Notes: generated by a model not told the origin, from the letters alone. A stretch of 15,433 nt of DNA from JBLHKS01 sp047620505 (GCA_047620505.1 JBLHKS010000167.1:1-15433), one strand, 5' to 3'; positions 1-8,234 are shown, numbered from the stretch's first letter. A program made the numbers and translations.

Positions 1-1462
1 CTTCGGCGGTTGGCCACTTTCCCGCCGAGTTTGAGCGCTCCACACTGGCCTCTTCCCGAAAATCGGCTGCGATCTCAACCGCGTCTGTCGACCCCGGGAC
101 TTGCCAGCGAATCGTGCCGCCAGCCGCAGGAACCCAGGTCCCTCGAACGGTTGCTTCGTCGAGCACCAGCGAATCGAGCTTTTCAAGATCAACCTGGTCT
201 GACGGCTCAGTTGGAAAATTCATCTCGACGACGTGATCGAGATCAATCTCAAGAGCCTCATCCGCGAATTTCGTCTCGAATCGAAGCAGTTCGCCGTCCG
301 CGCCGGTCAGGCTGCCTTGAAAGCGAGTCGTGTCCGTGAGCCTCACCAGAATCGTGTTCTCGGCTGGCGTTTCCGCCTCAGCCTCGGCCAACCGCAATGA
401 CTGAATTCGATCAAGCGGAATCTGCTGCCCTGGGACTCGGACGATCCCGCTTTCTAACGCTTCAGGCTCCTTTTTGACCATCGAGCCGTCGACCAATTCC
501 AGGCCAATTCCCTCAGCAGCTGCTGACTCGCGGACAGTCGGCTTTTCGCCGTTCCATTCGCGGACTCGCAGCAGAGTCACATCGAGCCCAGCACCTTTGT
601 TCGTCAACATTACCGCATCTTCCGACCCTCCCATCGATCCAAGGTCGTCCCATTCGGCGAGCTGCTCACCGGTTGCCTTGCAAACCAAGCCGCGATCCGA
701 TTTCGTATCCCAGAACACCCTCAAGTGAGTTAGTCGATCCTCGTCCTTTAACGAAAGAATTCGCCGAAACTGGTCACCGAGCCTGACGACGAGATCATCA
801 TCCCAGGTTTCAATTGTAATCGATCGCTTAGCCGCGGCGATTTGGAGAGAAAACTCCGGCCGATCAAGAGTCTCGAGTCGAATTTCGAACTCAAACTGAT
901 CTGGAAAATCCAGTAGCAGCTTCGCCGGGTCGCCCCAAACGACATTGCGCAAAGCGCCGTTTTTCGCTTCCATCCAGCGCGGCGCTGAAACAGGATCCGG
1001 GATCTTTTTTTCAAACTTCCAAGCTGCCACTCCGAACGGGCCACTCCAAATGAGCTTAGCACCGCTGACTCGCCGAATTTCGCGAATCGCCTCGCGCCGA
1101 ATTGTCAGGTCTCCGTAGCTCTTGCTGGTCAGGCTTAGGAAATTGGCGTCCAGCGCGATCAAATCTCCGAAGAACCGACCGCCATCGAGGAGATCGACCG
1201 CAAATTGCTGCTCCGGCATGACGGTCTCGGCAGTCGTCTTGAACGATTGCAGGTAATCGCGGCTGATCTCAATTGGATTTGCGAAAAGTTCCGATTTCCA
1301 AGTCAGTCCAGACTGATCCGCTCCGACCAGTTCGCCAGCAAGCGTCTCTGAGTTTTTCCAGGTTAAAACCGCGAGGTCCGAGTCCCCTTCCCCCTCCGCC
1401 TGAATCGACCCGGCCGCAAAAACTCCGTATGCTGCTAAAAATGTTAAACGCGAACGCATCAT
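1..1462 (-). CDS. Secreted beta-repeat / lectin-like protein, partial (C-terminus beyond left edge)
   Basis: The frame is open from the ATG at 1462-1460 to the window edge, giving 487 codons without a stop, so the C-terminus is missing. Residues 1-22 form a signal peptide (MMRSRLTFLAAYGVFAAG, then SIQA and a cleavage point), so the product is probably periplasmic or on the surface. I do not recognise a named family. A short beta motif recurs about five times (near residues 32-74, 85-132, 317-358, 368-416, 428-464): a Leu-x-Asp-Gly or Leu-Thr-Asp strand, a Gly-x-Leu turn, then an Ile-x-x-x-x-Ile/Val-x-x-Ile strand, like small SH3-like barrels. Residues about 135-305 between repeats look like a concanavalin/LamG-type jelly roll. 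The start is set by a good ribosome site (AGGAGG, 7-nt spacing), and the ATG overlaps the upstream stop by 4 nt, so the two genes are translationally coupled. A copy of the 12-bp palindrome lies at codons 313-316, read as Ser-Ala-Ala-Ala. Confidence 0.8.
   Translation of the reverse strand, partial: MMRSRLTFLAAYGVFAAGSIQAEGEGDSDLAVLTWKNSETLAGELVGADQSGLTWKSELFANPIEISRDYLQSFKTTAETVMPEQQFAVDLLDGGRFFGDLIALDANFLSLTSKSYGDLTIRREAIREIRRVSGAKLIWSGPFGVAAWKFEKKIPDPVSAPRWMEAKNGALRNVVWGDPAKLLLDFPDQFEFEIRLETLDRPEFSLQIAAAKRSITIETWDDDLVVRLGDQFRRILSLKDEDRLTHLRVFWDTKSDRGLVCKATGEQLAEWDDLGSMGGSEDAVMLTNKGAGLDVTLLRVREWNGEKPTVRESAAAEGIGLELVDGSMVKKEPEALESGIVRVPGQQIPLDRIQSLRLAEAEAETPAENTILVRLTDTTRFQGSLTGADGELLRFETKFADEALEIDLDHVVEMNFPTEPSDQVDLEKLDSLVLDEATVRGTWVPAAGGTIRWQVPGSTDAVEIAADFREEASVERSNSAGKWPTAE
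514..525. repeat. 12-bp palindrome CAGCAGCTGCTG, exact copy 1
   Basis: Exact copy inside the partial beta-repeat gene, read there as Ser-Ala-Ala-Ala. Confidence 0.95.
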
Positions 1463-3984
1463 TTCTTCTCCTCCTTTTCTTTCCTCTGCTTGTGATTGCG
1501 CTCGATGCCTTCCCAATAGTTTTCCATTCTAGGCAGGTGCTCTTTTTCCCAAATCTTAACTTGTTCATCGGTTAAGATTTTGGACAGCGTCTCTTTTTCA
1601 ATTCCTACAACCAGACTTAAACTATAATAGCCGTTGTAGTACCACGGATCCGAGTTCCCTCGAAATCGCATATCCAAATCCGATTGATACTCCGTTAAAA
1701 GCGCATCAAAAACCGGAGACATTTCTTCAGCCTGCTTAGAAGTTAGACTCAAAACACTTTCCACCTGAGCGACAAGAGCCTGAACGATCACACTCTGCTC
1801 AAACTTCTCTCGCTCTGCGACAGCCTCTTCCCACTTCTCCTTCTGAGCCTGCGACAAAACGCGATTCATCGTGAAATCCCACAGTTTTTCGGCATTCGTG
1901 TCTTGCTGGGAGATACCGAAGCGATTTCCACCAAGCTCAGTCAGCCGAGTATAAATCGTCTCACGCGGCACATCCTTAGTTGATTCCCGAATCCACACAC
2001 TGCGCCCGGAGGCAACGCTCTCCAGCATCATCTCAGCCATCCCTTTTGCGGCTGCACTCAGCTCGGCAGTCTGGTCCGCATTGAGTTTGGCGACGCGCGC
2101 AATCTGCCCGACTTCACCCAGCTTCGATGTGAGAAATTTGCTCCGTTCACGCCGACGTAACTCGTATAGAAATGCTGTGATCGCCTCTTCGCGAAAGACA
2201 TCATCGGACACCGGCTCCGGGCGAGATTCGGAACGCTCAAACACAGGATTGACATTCGAACTCAAAGTCGCTTTCAGCCATTCCTCCCACCGCTCTTTTT
2301 GCGAATCGTCCAACTTCGCCGCCAGTTTTTTCTGATCTTCCTCGTTTCGGAACATCTGATTAAAAGTCGAAGTGTTATAGCTGATCATCTGGCCGCGCTG
2401 ACGCTGGTTGTGACGCGCTTCGCCGATTTTCGTCAGCACGGGCAGCAGCTGCTTGCGCTGTTTCGGCGAAAGGCCGATCACTTTTCCCATCCTCATCAAC
2501 AGCAGCTTTCCGAAGGTTTCCTTCTGCCGGACTTCGCGTTGTTCGGACGAAGTTTCCCAAAGTTTGTATTCCTCTTCCGTCAGCAGCTGCTGAACCCCCT
2601 CCGTCCAGATTTCAGCATTGAGCGGCATCTCTTTTTCTTGAAGCCCAACATTAATATAACCGCGTTGAACCAACGTCCGCTTTTCTGTGGCGGAAATTTT
2701 TCCGACATGCTCTTCATTCTTCTTCACCCAGAATTCTTCGAACGAGTCGAGAGCCTCCTCGGCCAATTTCTTAAGCTTAGTTTCTCGCTCTTCGTCCAAA
2801 TCAAGAGTTGCCAGAATATCGCCGATAACCGGGTCAAACTGCCGTCCGTACTGCTGACGCATGTTCGCTGCGCGTGCTTTGATGATCTTCGCAGCCATCT
2901 CGGCCAGCTCTTTCGCCTCATCTTTGCTGAACTTTTTCCAAGCAGTCGCCCAGGTTTTCGACTCGCCATCGGTTAGGATTTTCTCGATCCCCGTTTTCCA
3001 AATTTCCGTATCCGCGGGCTCCTGAGTCAGTTCCATCCCAATACCTATATTCCCCTGCCGTATCGATGAAAGCTGCTCCAGAGGAATGCGCTTGATGGAG
3101 GCGCGAATTTTCTCTTCCCAATTATTTACGGCTGCCTCGACCGCTTTTTCCGCGAGTTCATCGAGCTGTTCGAGTCGACCGTCGTCGAGCGGAATCGTCT
3201 CCTTCAGTTTGTCCATCAGAGGAGTGAGTCGTGCAAGCAATGGAACGCTTTGGGCCTCGCTCCACCGCTCGACGATCGTCTCAACCTGCTCCTTCTTCGC
3301 TTCATCAGCCGCCGCCAACTCGGCGTTCCAGATTTCAAGCTCCTCAGTGTTCAGAGCTTTTTTCAATGCGTTTTTCCAAGTCTCGTGATTCTCCGGCTTA
3401 CCCGCGTCCGGTTGCGGTTGCGACAGCATCATCTGAGCAATCTGGCTAGCATCCATATTTGCCATTTGCTCCTCATTCGCTTTGAGCTGCGCCGCCGGAT
3501 CGGCCTGCATCATCATCCCCCACGACTGAATCAACATTTCGCTTTGCGCGTTGGTGTAGGCTTCCCAGCTGTCGTCAATCGCCTTGTCAATCGCCTCCTC
3601 CAGCGGCTTTGAGCGTTCCTTTTCGAGCCCGGTCGTCTCCTGGATTTCGGTGATCAGCGCCTTCAATCGCTTCTGCTCGGATCCCTTCCGCGGCTCCTTC
3701 ATCTTCGCGATCCATTTGTCGATGTGCTCGGTCAGCATCTTCTCGACCTCGGGATCGATATCCGATTCCTCGCCTTCTTCGGCTGCCGCTTCACCGGCGG
3801 CGTTGACCTGGATCTGAACCTCGACTTTTCCACCGCCACCCTGCACCTGAATCACGGCACCGGCTTCAGCCCGAATTATTCCGACCCCCGGGAGCTGCAA
3901 CTCGAAAACTTCCTGAGCCAGCCCGAGCGGTGTCGTAAAGCAAAGCAGCAGAATTGCCGCTGGGAAAATCATTCGCGATTTCAT
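1459..3984 (-). CDS. Secreted helical protein with at least six internal repeats (LTxEExxxW motif), unknown function
   Basis: 841 aa from the ATG at 3984, chosen because it begins a clear signal peptide (MKSRMIFPAAILLLCF, ending LGLAQ). An in-frame ATG at 4041 would add 19 residues in front of it. After a Gly/Ala/Glu-rich stretch the protein is almost wholly charged helix. A motif of the form Leu-(Thr/Ser/Asn/Asp)-x(6)-Trp recurs at residues 211-219, 337-345, 468-476, 558-566, 710-718 and 804-812; most copies have a second Trp 8 residues before the Leu. Between copies lie Leu-rich helices such as LSLTSKQ and IGLSPKQ, resembling the LTxxQ helices of Spy/CpxP-type periplasmic proteins; that is a resemblance, not a family call. 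The repeat unit is about 90-150 residues. The tail is Lys/Glu-rich. It lies upstream of and overlaps the beta-repeat gene, so the two probably act together in the periplasm. It holds two copies of the palindrome (2443 and 2581). Confidence 0.85.
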   Translation of the reverse strand: MKSRMIFPAAILLLCFTTPLGLAQEVFELQLPGVGIIRAEAGAVIQVQGGGGKVEVQIQVNAAGEAAAEEGEESDIDPEVEKMLTEHIDKWIAKMKEPRKGSEQKRLKALITEIQETTGLEKERSKPLEEAIDKAIDDSWEAYTNAQSEMLIQSWGMMMQADPAAQLKANEEQMANMDASQIAQMMLSQPQPDAGKPENHETWKNALKKALNTEELEIWNAELAAADEAKKEQVETIVERWSEAQSVPLLARLTPLMDKLKETIPLDDGRLEQLDELAEKAVEAAVNNWEEKIRASIKRIPLEQLSSIRQGNIGIGMELTQEPADTEIWKTGIEKILTDGESKTWATAWKKFSKDEAKELAEMAAKIIKARAANMRQQYGRQFDPVIGDILATLDLDEERETKLKKLAEEALDSFEEFWVKKNEEHVGKISATEKRTLVQRGYINVGLQEKEMPLNAEIWTEGVQQLLTEEEYKLWETSSEQREVRQKETFGKLLLMRMGKVIGLSPKQRKQLLPVLTKIGEARHNQRQRGQMISYNTSTFNQMFRNEEDQKKLAAKLDDSQKERWEEWLKATLSSNVNPVFERSESRPEPVSDDVFREEAITAFLYELRRRERSKFLTSKLGEVGQIARVAKLNADQTAELSAAAKGMAEMMLESVASGRSVWIRESTKDVPRETIYTRLTELGGNRFGISQQDTNAEKLWDFTMNRVLSQAQKEKWEEAVAEREKFEQSVIVQALVAQVESVLSLTSKQAEEMSPVFDALLTEYQSDLDMRFRGNSDPWYYNGYYSLSLVVGIEKETLSKILTDEQVKIWEKEHLPRMENYWEGIERNHKQRKEKEEKK
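1470..1475 (-). promoter_or_regulatory. Strong Shine-Dalgarno site for the coupled downstream gene
   Basis: On the minus strand the sequence reads AGGAGG, 7 nt before the ATG at 1462. It lies inside the last codons (Lys/Glu-rich tail) of the upstream repeat-protein gene. It is the only textbook ribosome-binding site I found in the window, and it decides the start at 1462 rather than at the second ATG (1459). Confidence 0.75.
2443..2454. repeat. 12-bp palindrome, one mismatch (last base T)
   Basis: CAGCAGCTGCTT in the helical repeat-protein gene. On the coding strand it reads Lys-Gln-Leu-Leu. It lies 138 bp from the exact copy at 2581. Confidence 0.8.
2581..2592. repeat. 12-bp palindrome CAGCAGCTGCTG, exact copy 2
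   Basis: Exact copy in the helical repeat-protein gene, read as Gln-Gln-Leu-Leu just before one of the LTEEEYKLW motifs. Confidence 0.95.
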
Positions 3985-4099
3985 GCTCTGAATCTGCCTC
4001 CACTCAGCCGCTGCCCCAAGGGAAATCTCGCGGGCTTTCATGGATTCAAAATAGTTCGTTTTTCCATCGAAGTGGATGCAATTCGTGCTCCGTTTCGGA

Positions 4100-5530
4100 A
4101 TGCATCGAATCGCTCTGTTCTTCTTTACTCTTACGCTAGCCGCGACCGGGTTTTCTCAAGAAAAACGGCCAAACATTGTTTTCCTTCTGGCCGACGATCA
4201 AGCGCTCTGGACGCTGGGCTGTTACGGAAACGAAGACGTCGTCACGCCGAATATCGACCAACTCGCTGCTGAAGGCGTGGTTTTTGAAAACCACTACGAT
4301 ACCACCGCGATTTGCATGGCGAGCCGTGCGAATATTTTCACCGGCCTCTACGAATATCGCCACGGTTGCAATTTCGGGCTCGGTGACCTGAGTTCTGATC
4401 TTTGGAATGCCTCGTATCCTCAGCTGCTGAAAAAAGCCGGGTACACGACCGCTTTCGCCGGAAAATACGGCGTCGAAGTCGAAGGACGCGGACTGCCTGC
4501 GGAGGATTTTGATGCGTGGGGTGGCGGGCCGGGCCAAACGAACTACGCAACGAAGAAGAATAAATCGATGGTCGACTACGCGGACGAATTTCCGCATTCG
4601 TCGGTTTCCTACGGCGCTTTCGGGCGTGATTTCATCCAGAAATCGGCCGAGGGCGACGCTCCGTTTTGCTTGTCGATCAGTTTTAAGGCACCGCACATGC
4701 CAGCGACTCCCGATCGTCAATTCGACGACGTTTACGCCGGAAAGACCTTCCAGAAACCGGAAAATTATGGACGCGAGTTTGGCGAACATTTTTCCGAACA
4801 AAGCCGTCAGGGGCGACAGTTCGAACGGTTCCATTCTTGGAATTACGCAGACAAATATGATCAGGTGATGCGGCTGTACTACCAGCAGATTCACGGGATC
4901 GACCAGGCGGTCGGGATGATTCGCGCCGAGCTGGAAGCCCAGCAGCTGCTGGACAACACGGTGATCATTTACACTTCGGATAACGGATTTCTCTGCGGTG
5001 CTCACGGCTACGGATCGAAGGTTCTGCCTTACGAAGAAGCCACGCGAGTTCCGCTGATCATCCGCGCGCCTGGCGTCAAACCAGCTCGCTCAGCCGCGCT
5101 AACCGGCAACATCGATCTCGGCCCGACGATGCTCGCCGTCGCTGGCGTGAACGCGCCCGAAGGTCTCGATGGAGTCAGCCTGCTACCGTTGCTCAGCAAG
5201 CCTGGCGACCAGGTCCGCGACTCGCTCGCGCTGATGAATTTCTGGGGCCCGGAAGCGGTTCACTCATTCGCTGTGGTGACGTCGGATTGGAAATACGTCC
5301 TCTGGAATTACGCGGGCAAAGACATGAAGCCGGCCGAAGAGCTGTTCGACAAAAATCGGGACGCGCTGGAATTGCAGAACGCAGCGCTCAATCCCGAAAA
5401 GCGGCCTCAGCTGACCGAAATGCAGAAACTTTACGATCAGGAAGTCCGCGCAATCGCAGAAAAATCCGTTCGGCCAGCTTACAAGGGCTACGGCGAGCAC
5501 TTCAAACGCGGAGCGACCTGGGCTCCTTGA
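4100..5530 (+). CDS. Exported sulfatase (S1 family, formylglycine type)
   Basis: 476 aa from the ATG at 4100, which gives a compact signal peptide (MHRIALFFFTLTLAATGFSQ); an ATG at 4076 adds 8 residues. It should hydrolyse sulfate esters, probably on sulfated glycans, in the periplasm. Visible landmarks: metal ligands Asp32-Asp33 in LLADDQ; the formylglycine Cys72 in CMASR, which fits C-x-(P/A)-S-R; Lys196 and His199 in KAPHMP; Asp294-Asn295 in TSDNG; Lys307 in GYGSK. The usual GKWH motif is replaced by GKYG (121-124), so the His that normally assists the formylglycine hydrate is absent. The FDAWGGGPG and AGKTF segments recall sulfatases common in this phylum. A maturase (FGE or anSME) must be encoded elsewhere. 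It is transcribed away from the repeat-protein pair and ends 6 bp before the convergent glycosyltransferase. The palindrome at 4940 encodes the QQLL just before DNTVIIYTSDNG. Confidence 0.93.
   Translation: MHRIALFFFTLTLAATGFSQEKRPNIVFLLADDQALWTLGCYGNEDVVTPNIDQLAAEGVVFENHYDTTAICMASRANIFTGLYEYRHGCNFGLGDLSSDLWNASYPQLLKKAGYTTAFAGKYGVEVEGRGLPAEDFDAWGGGPGQTNYATKKNKSMVDYADEFPHSSVSYGAFGRDFIQKSAEGDAPFCLSISFKAPHMPATPDRQFDDVYAGKTFQKPENYGREFGEHFSEQSRQGRQFERFHSWNYADKYDQVMRLYYQQIHGIDQAVGMIRAELEAQQLLDNTVIIYTSDNGFLCGAHGYGSKVLPYEEATRVPLIIRAPGVKPARSAALTGNIDLGPTMLAVAGVNAPEGLDGVSLLPLLSKPGDQVRDSLALMNFWGPEAVHSFAVVTSDWKYVLWNYAGKDMKPAEELFDKNRDALELQNAALNPEKRPQLTEMQKLYDQEVRAIAEKSVRPAYKGYGEHFKRGATWAP
4940..4951. repeat. 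12-bp palindrome CAGCAGCTGCTG, exact copy 3
   Basis: Exact copy in the sulfatase gene, read as Gln-Gln-Leu-Leu. Confidence 0.95.
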
Positions 5531-5536
5531 GCCGGG

Positions 5537-6745
5537 TCATTTTTTCCGCCCGATCACCTCGACTTTTTGTCGTCCGGTCACGCGATATCGAATTCCGGCC
5601 CAGGTGATTTCGCGAATGAACGTGGAGCTCATGATGATTAGCCAGTGCGGCACAAAAATCAGGGTGGCGGTGAACAATTCCAGGATTCGCGAAGCCAGCA
5701 ACTGCTGGCGAATCTCGGGCGGAAATTGAATCCGCAGATAAAAATATCGCAGGATCCAACGAATAAAATTCATCAGCGCGACGGCTCCGAGGACGATCCA
5801 GCCTCGGCAATCTCCGCTGAGCGCCAGCACGAAACTCGCGACTGCGCCGATGAGGTAAGTCGTGGTGAATCCGAAACCCGTTTTCCAGAACGCAGGCGAA
5901 TAAATTCGAACCTGAAAGTACTGACGGCGCCCGAATTCAAACAGCGCAGACCAAGTGTAATCGACCGGCGACGCGGCCATCAGCGATCGAATGAAAGTCA
6001 GCCGCTTCCCCGCTTTTCTGGCGAAATGAGTGATTTGGACGTCGTCATTCAAGCTGCCGCGCAGCAGCTTGGGAACCTCAATTTCATCGAACGTCTCACG
6101 CGACAACGCCATCGATCCGCCCCAGAGAATCGTTTTCCATCTGGGACCGGCGAGAATCGCGATTCCAGCGTTGAGAGTCGTCGCGACGAGGTTGGCAAGG
6201 CTGCGGGTTTGCGGCAAAAACCAGCGATAGCCGGTCGTCCCATCAGCCTGGCCCGCGTTTAGCGGAGTGACGAGCCGCGTCAGCCAATTTGCTTGATCGG
6301 CGATGTCGGCATCGGCAAAAGCGACGATTTGATCGTCTTCACGCAGCTCCTTGAACGCCGCGAGTTGGTTGTGAACTTTTTGACCTTCGTCAACCGACTC
6401 TCCAGCAACGACGCAGGTGATTTCGACGGCGATTTTCGATTCCGGATTGCGAACGTAGGCATCGAAAGCCAAGCGCGCCGGGTCGCTTTCCGATTCGGTC
6501 ACGAAAATGACCCGGTAGCGATCTTCACCGTAGTCCTGGTGTAAAATCAGCCCCAAAAACTCCTCAAAAGTCTCAGAAACCCCTTTCGCCGCGACGATCA
6601 GCGCGACTTTCCGCCTTGGAAACTCGGTCGAGGCGCGCTCAATCCATCGATTCTGCTTTATCAGCATCACGATCGAAATGAACCCTTTAAGAATCCCGTA
6701 GGCGACGTGCGGAAGCCAGAGAAGGCTGAGGCCTAACAGGACCAT
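5537..6745 (-). CDS. Membrane glycosyltransferase, GT2/GT21 (ceramide glucosyltransferase-like)
   Basis: 402 aa from the ATG at 6745; a TTG at 6763 in frame would add six residues. An N-terminal hydrophobic segment (residues 1-29) is followed by a cytoplasmic GT-A domain and two or three C-terminal membrane spans (about 290-335 and 355-375). Motifs fit the D1-D2-D3 pattern of ceramide glucosyltransferase-like enzymes: GQKVHNQ (121-127), the DAD metal site in FADADIAD (145-147), TTGYRWFLPQ (170-179), WGGSMALSRETF (208-219), LNDDVQI (232-238) and the GRRQYFQVR segment that takes the place of Q/RxxRW. The C-terminus ITWAGIRYRVTG is typical of this group. It probably transfers a sugar to a membrane lipid (sphingolipid or hopanoid-like); the acceptor cannot be read from sequence. 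It lies downstream of the PQQ genes on the same strand, after a 160-bp gap with a hairpin, so it may have its own promoter. CAGCAACTGCTG at 5696 encodes QQLL. Confidence 0.9.
   Translation of the reverse strand: MVLLGLSLLWLPHVAYGILKGFISIVMLIKQNRWIERASTEFPRRKVALIVAAKGVSETFEEFLGLILHQDYGEDRYRVIFVTESESDPARLAFDAYVRNPESKIAVEITCVVAGESVDEGQKVHNQLAAFKELREDDQIVAFADADIADQANWLTRLVTPLNAGQADGTTGYRWFLPQTRSLANLVATTLNAGIAILAGPRWKTILWGGSMALSRETFDEIEVPKLLRGSLNDDVQITHFARKAGKRLTFIRSLMAASPVDYTWSALFEFGRRQYFQVRIYSPAFWKTGFGFTTTYLIGAVASFVLALSGDCRGWIVLGAVALMNFIRWILRYFYLRIQFPPEIRQQLLASRILELFTATLIFVPHWLIIMSSTFIREITWAGIRYRVTGRQKVEVIGRKK
5696..5707. repeat. 12-bp palindrome, one mismatch (CAGCAACTGCTG)
   Basis: In the glycosyltransferase gene. 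The coding strand has CAG CAG TTG CTG, still Gln-Gln-Leu-Leu. The same variant recurs at 13845. Confidence 0.85.
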
Positions 6746-6835
6746 TGAGAGAATCGGGCTCAAATAATTTGTGCGTCGGAGTGAAGAATCGCGTGCGGCA
6801 CCGCAACTCGGAAATCGCGCTCAAACTACCCAGCA

Positions 6836-6870
6836 ACAGCGCAACGCAAGCCAAAGCTGCGTTGAGCTGT
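6836..6870 (-). terminator. Hairpin after the downstream PQQ gene, possible terminator
   Basis: About 35 nt beyond the stop at 6906, ACAGC at 6836-6840 pairs with GCTGT at 6866-6870, and CAACGCA at 6842-6848 pairs with TGCGTTG at 6858-6864, with one mismatch between the two stems. That gives a 12-bp stem with a 9-nt loop. No run of T follows on the minus strand, so it may be a weak terminator or a 3'-end stabiliser. It sits in the 160-bp gap before the glycosyltransferase. Confidence 0.5.
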
Positions 6871-6905
6871 CACAAATAAGCCAAAAACTGGATTGGCGAG
6901 GGAAC

Positions 6906-8162
6906 TCAGCCCTTCACATCGTAGCAGGAAATGAGTTCCTGATCGCGTAAATAGAGCTTGCCGCCGATTACGACTGGGTGAGTCCAGACGCGGCCTTTTG
7001 GGTTCCGTTTTTCGGACTGCGGATCGAGCTTGAAGGATCCTTTTTCGACAAATCCGTCCGGGCTGGCACCAACAATCGTGCAGACGCCGTCGCCTTCATT
7101 CAGACAATAAATCAAGCCGTCGGCGATCTGAATCGAGCCTTTGTTGATGCTGCGCTCTTTCTGATTCCAGACGAGTTCGCCAGTTTCCCAAGACTGGCAG
7201 GAAAGGCCAGGGCCGTCCGAGAAGCCGTAAACGTAGCCACCGACTTTGATGACTCCGCCGTGGTGATTTTTCATCTCTGTGTTGTCCCAGACATCTTTAG
7301 TTTCCCAGTCGTCAGCGATTTCGACGAGCTTGCTGCCCGCTCCGTAGCCACTCGTGATGTAAACGCGATTTCCATCGACGATCGGAGTTGGAATGACAGC
7401 GGTGCGGCCGCGCGGCCACTCGGATTTCCAGAGAACATCGCCGTCTTCAGCGGAGACGCCGACCAGCAGCTGCTGGAAGAGCTTGATGTATTGCCGCTTG
7501 CCGTGGATTTCGGCGATCACGATGGTCGCGTACTCAGCTTTGTCCGCACCGGGGATGTTCGACTGCCAGATTGTCTCGCCGCTTTTCTTTTCAAGCGCAA
7601 CGATCGCGCCGGGACCGCCTCCTGGAGCGACGAGGACCTTCTGACCGTCGATAACGGGTGATTCCGAGTAGCCCCAGCCACCGGCTTTGCCGCCGAAATC
7701 GGCTTGGATATTGCGACTCCAGAGGACATCGCCGTCGCTCGCCGCAAGACAGGCGAGAACGCCTTTCGGCCCGAGCGCATAGACTTTATCGCCGTCGACA
7801 GTCGGCGTGGAACGCGGTCCCCCACCCCAGCCAGCGCTGTAGCCCTTTTCGTCGTCATCCGCGAACGGCGAGGACCAGAGTTTGTCGCCGCTGTTGGCAT
7901 CGAGACAGACCAGGTGAACTTTCCCGTCTGTGGTGCCGAGCGTGTAGAGTTTTCCGCCGGAAACAGTGAAACTGCTGTAGCCCATTCCTGCTCCGTCCGA
8001 AGTCCAGAGCTTCTTGGGACCGCCTTCAGGCCAGCTTTTCAACAGACCAGTGTCAGGAGAAATACCGTCTTGAAGCGGGCCTCTGAATTGCGGCCAGTCG
8101 GCGGCGTTAGCGGATCCTGCCAGAACGGCGAGGGAGAGAAGAGAAAGGGCAAAGCGATTCAT
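6906..8162 (-). CDS. Secreted PQQ-like beta-propeller protein (short paralogue)
   Basis: 418 aa from the ATG at 8162, which starts a signal peptide (MNRFALSLLSLAVLAGSANA). A GTG at 8231 would prepend 23 unlikely residues. The mature protein begins at WPQFRGP (23-29), the usual opening of PQQ-like propellers in this phylum. Repeated blades follow with the pattern G-x-(V/L)-Y-x-L-(G/x) ... LDAxSGDxLW (for example 72-80, 87-97, 127-148, 187-200, 247-255). There are several GWGGGPR and GWGYSESP turns. Such proteins are BamB-like in fold; a bound PQQ cofactor is not implied, and the function is unknown. It is a close tandem paralogue of the gene just upstream, sharing most of its length, but it lacks that gene's N-terminal SHD1 domain. 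The palindrome at 7464 encodes QQLL in a strand where the paralogue has DKVI. Confidence 0.9.
   Translation of the reverse strand: MNRFALSLLSLAVLAGSANAADWPQFRGPLQDGISPDTGLLKSWPEGGPKKLWTSDGAGMGYSSFTVSGGKLYTLGTTDGKVHLVCLDANSGDKLWSSPFADDDEKGYSAGWGGGPRSTPTVDGDKVYALGPKGVLACLAASDGDVLWSRNIQADFGGKAGGWGYSESPVIDGQKVLVAPGGGPGAIVALEKKSGETIWQSNIPGADKAEYATIVIAEIHGKRQYIKLFQQLLVGVSAEDGDVLWKSEWPRGRTAVIPTPIVDGNRVYITSGYGAGSKLVEIADDWETKDVWDNTEMKNHHGGVIKVGGYVYGFSDGPGLSCQSWETGELVWNQKERSINKGSIQIADGLIYCLNEGDGVCTIVGASPDGFVEKGSFKLDPQSEKRNPKGRVWTHPVVIGGKLYLRDQELISCYDVKG
7464..7475. repeat. 12-bp palindrome CAGCAGCTGCTG, exact copy 4
   Basis: Exact copy in the short PQQ paralogue, read as Gln-Gln-Leu-Leu. The aligned place in the long paralogue codes for DKVI. 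Confidence 0.95.
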
Positions 8163-8210
8163 CAATAATTCTAAGTTGGGTGATTCTGGGTAAATTATGA
8201 AACCAAATGA

Positions 8211-8234
8211 GGCGTGCTGTTCGATCAGCACGCC
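8211..8234 (-). terminator. Perfect 9-bp hairpin between the two PQQ genes, likely terminator or processing site
   Basis: GGCGTGCTG (8211-8219) and CAGCACGCC (8226-8234) form a perfect 9-bp stem with a 6-nt loop TTCGAT. It begins 31 nt after the stop codon of the upstream PQQ gene (8266). On the plus strand it is followed by CCTTTT. On the minus strand the sequence after it is only moderately T-rich (TCATTTGGTTTC). It may attenuate read-through into the second PQQ gene. Confidence 0.6.

Noticed and set aside
2299..2976. A 225-aa plus-strand open frame
   Set aside because: It lies wholly antisense to the helical repeat-protein gene, whose repeats and leader show which strand is real.
4428..4439. 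CCTCAGCTGCTG in the sulfatase as a further palindrome copy
   Set aside because: Two mismatches in the first arm, and Pro-Gln-Leu-Leu here fits the normal sulfatase helix before KKAGYTTAFAGK, so it is probably ordinary coding sequence.
4136..5005. A 289-aa minus-strand open frame
   Set aside because: Antisense to the sulfatase across its catalytic motifs; no recognisable features of its own.
6978..7661. A 227-aa plus-strand open frame, and a similar one at 8197-8910
   Set aside because: Both are antisense shadows of the two PQQ paralogues; they resemble each other only because the real genes are paralogous.
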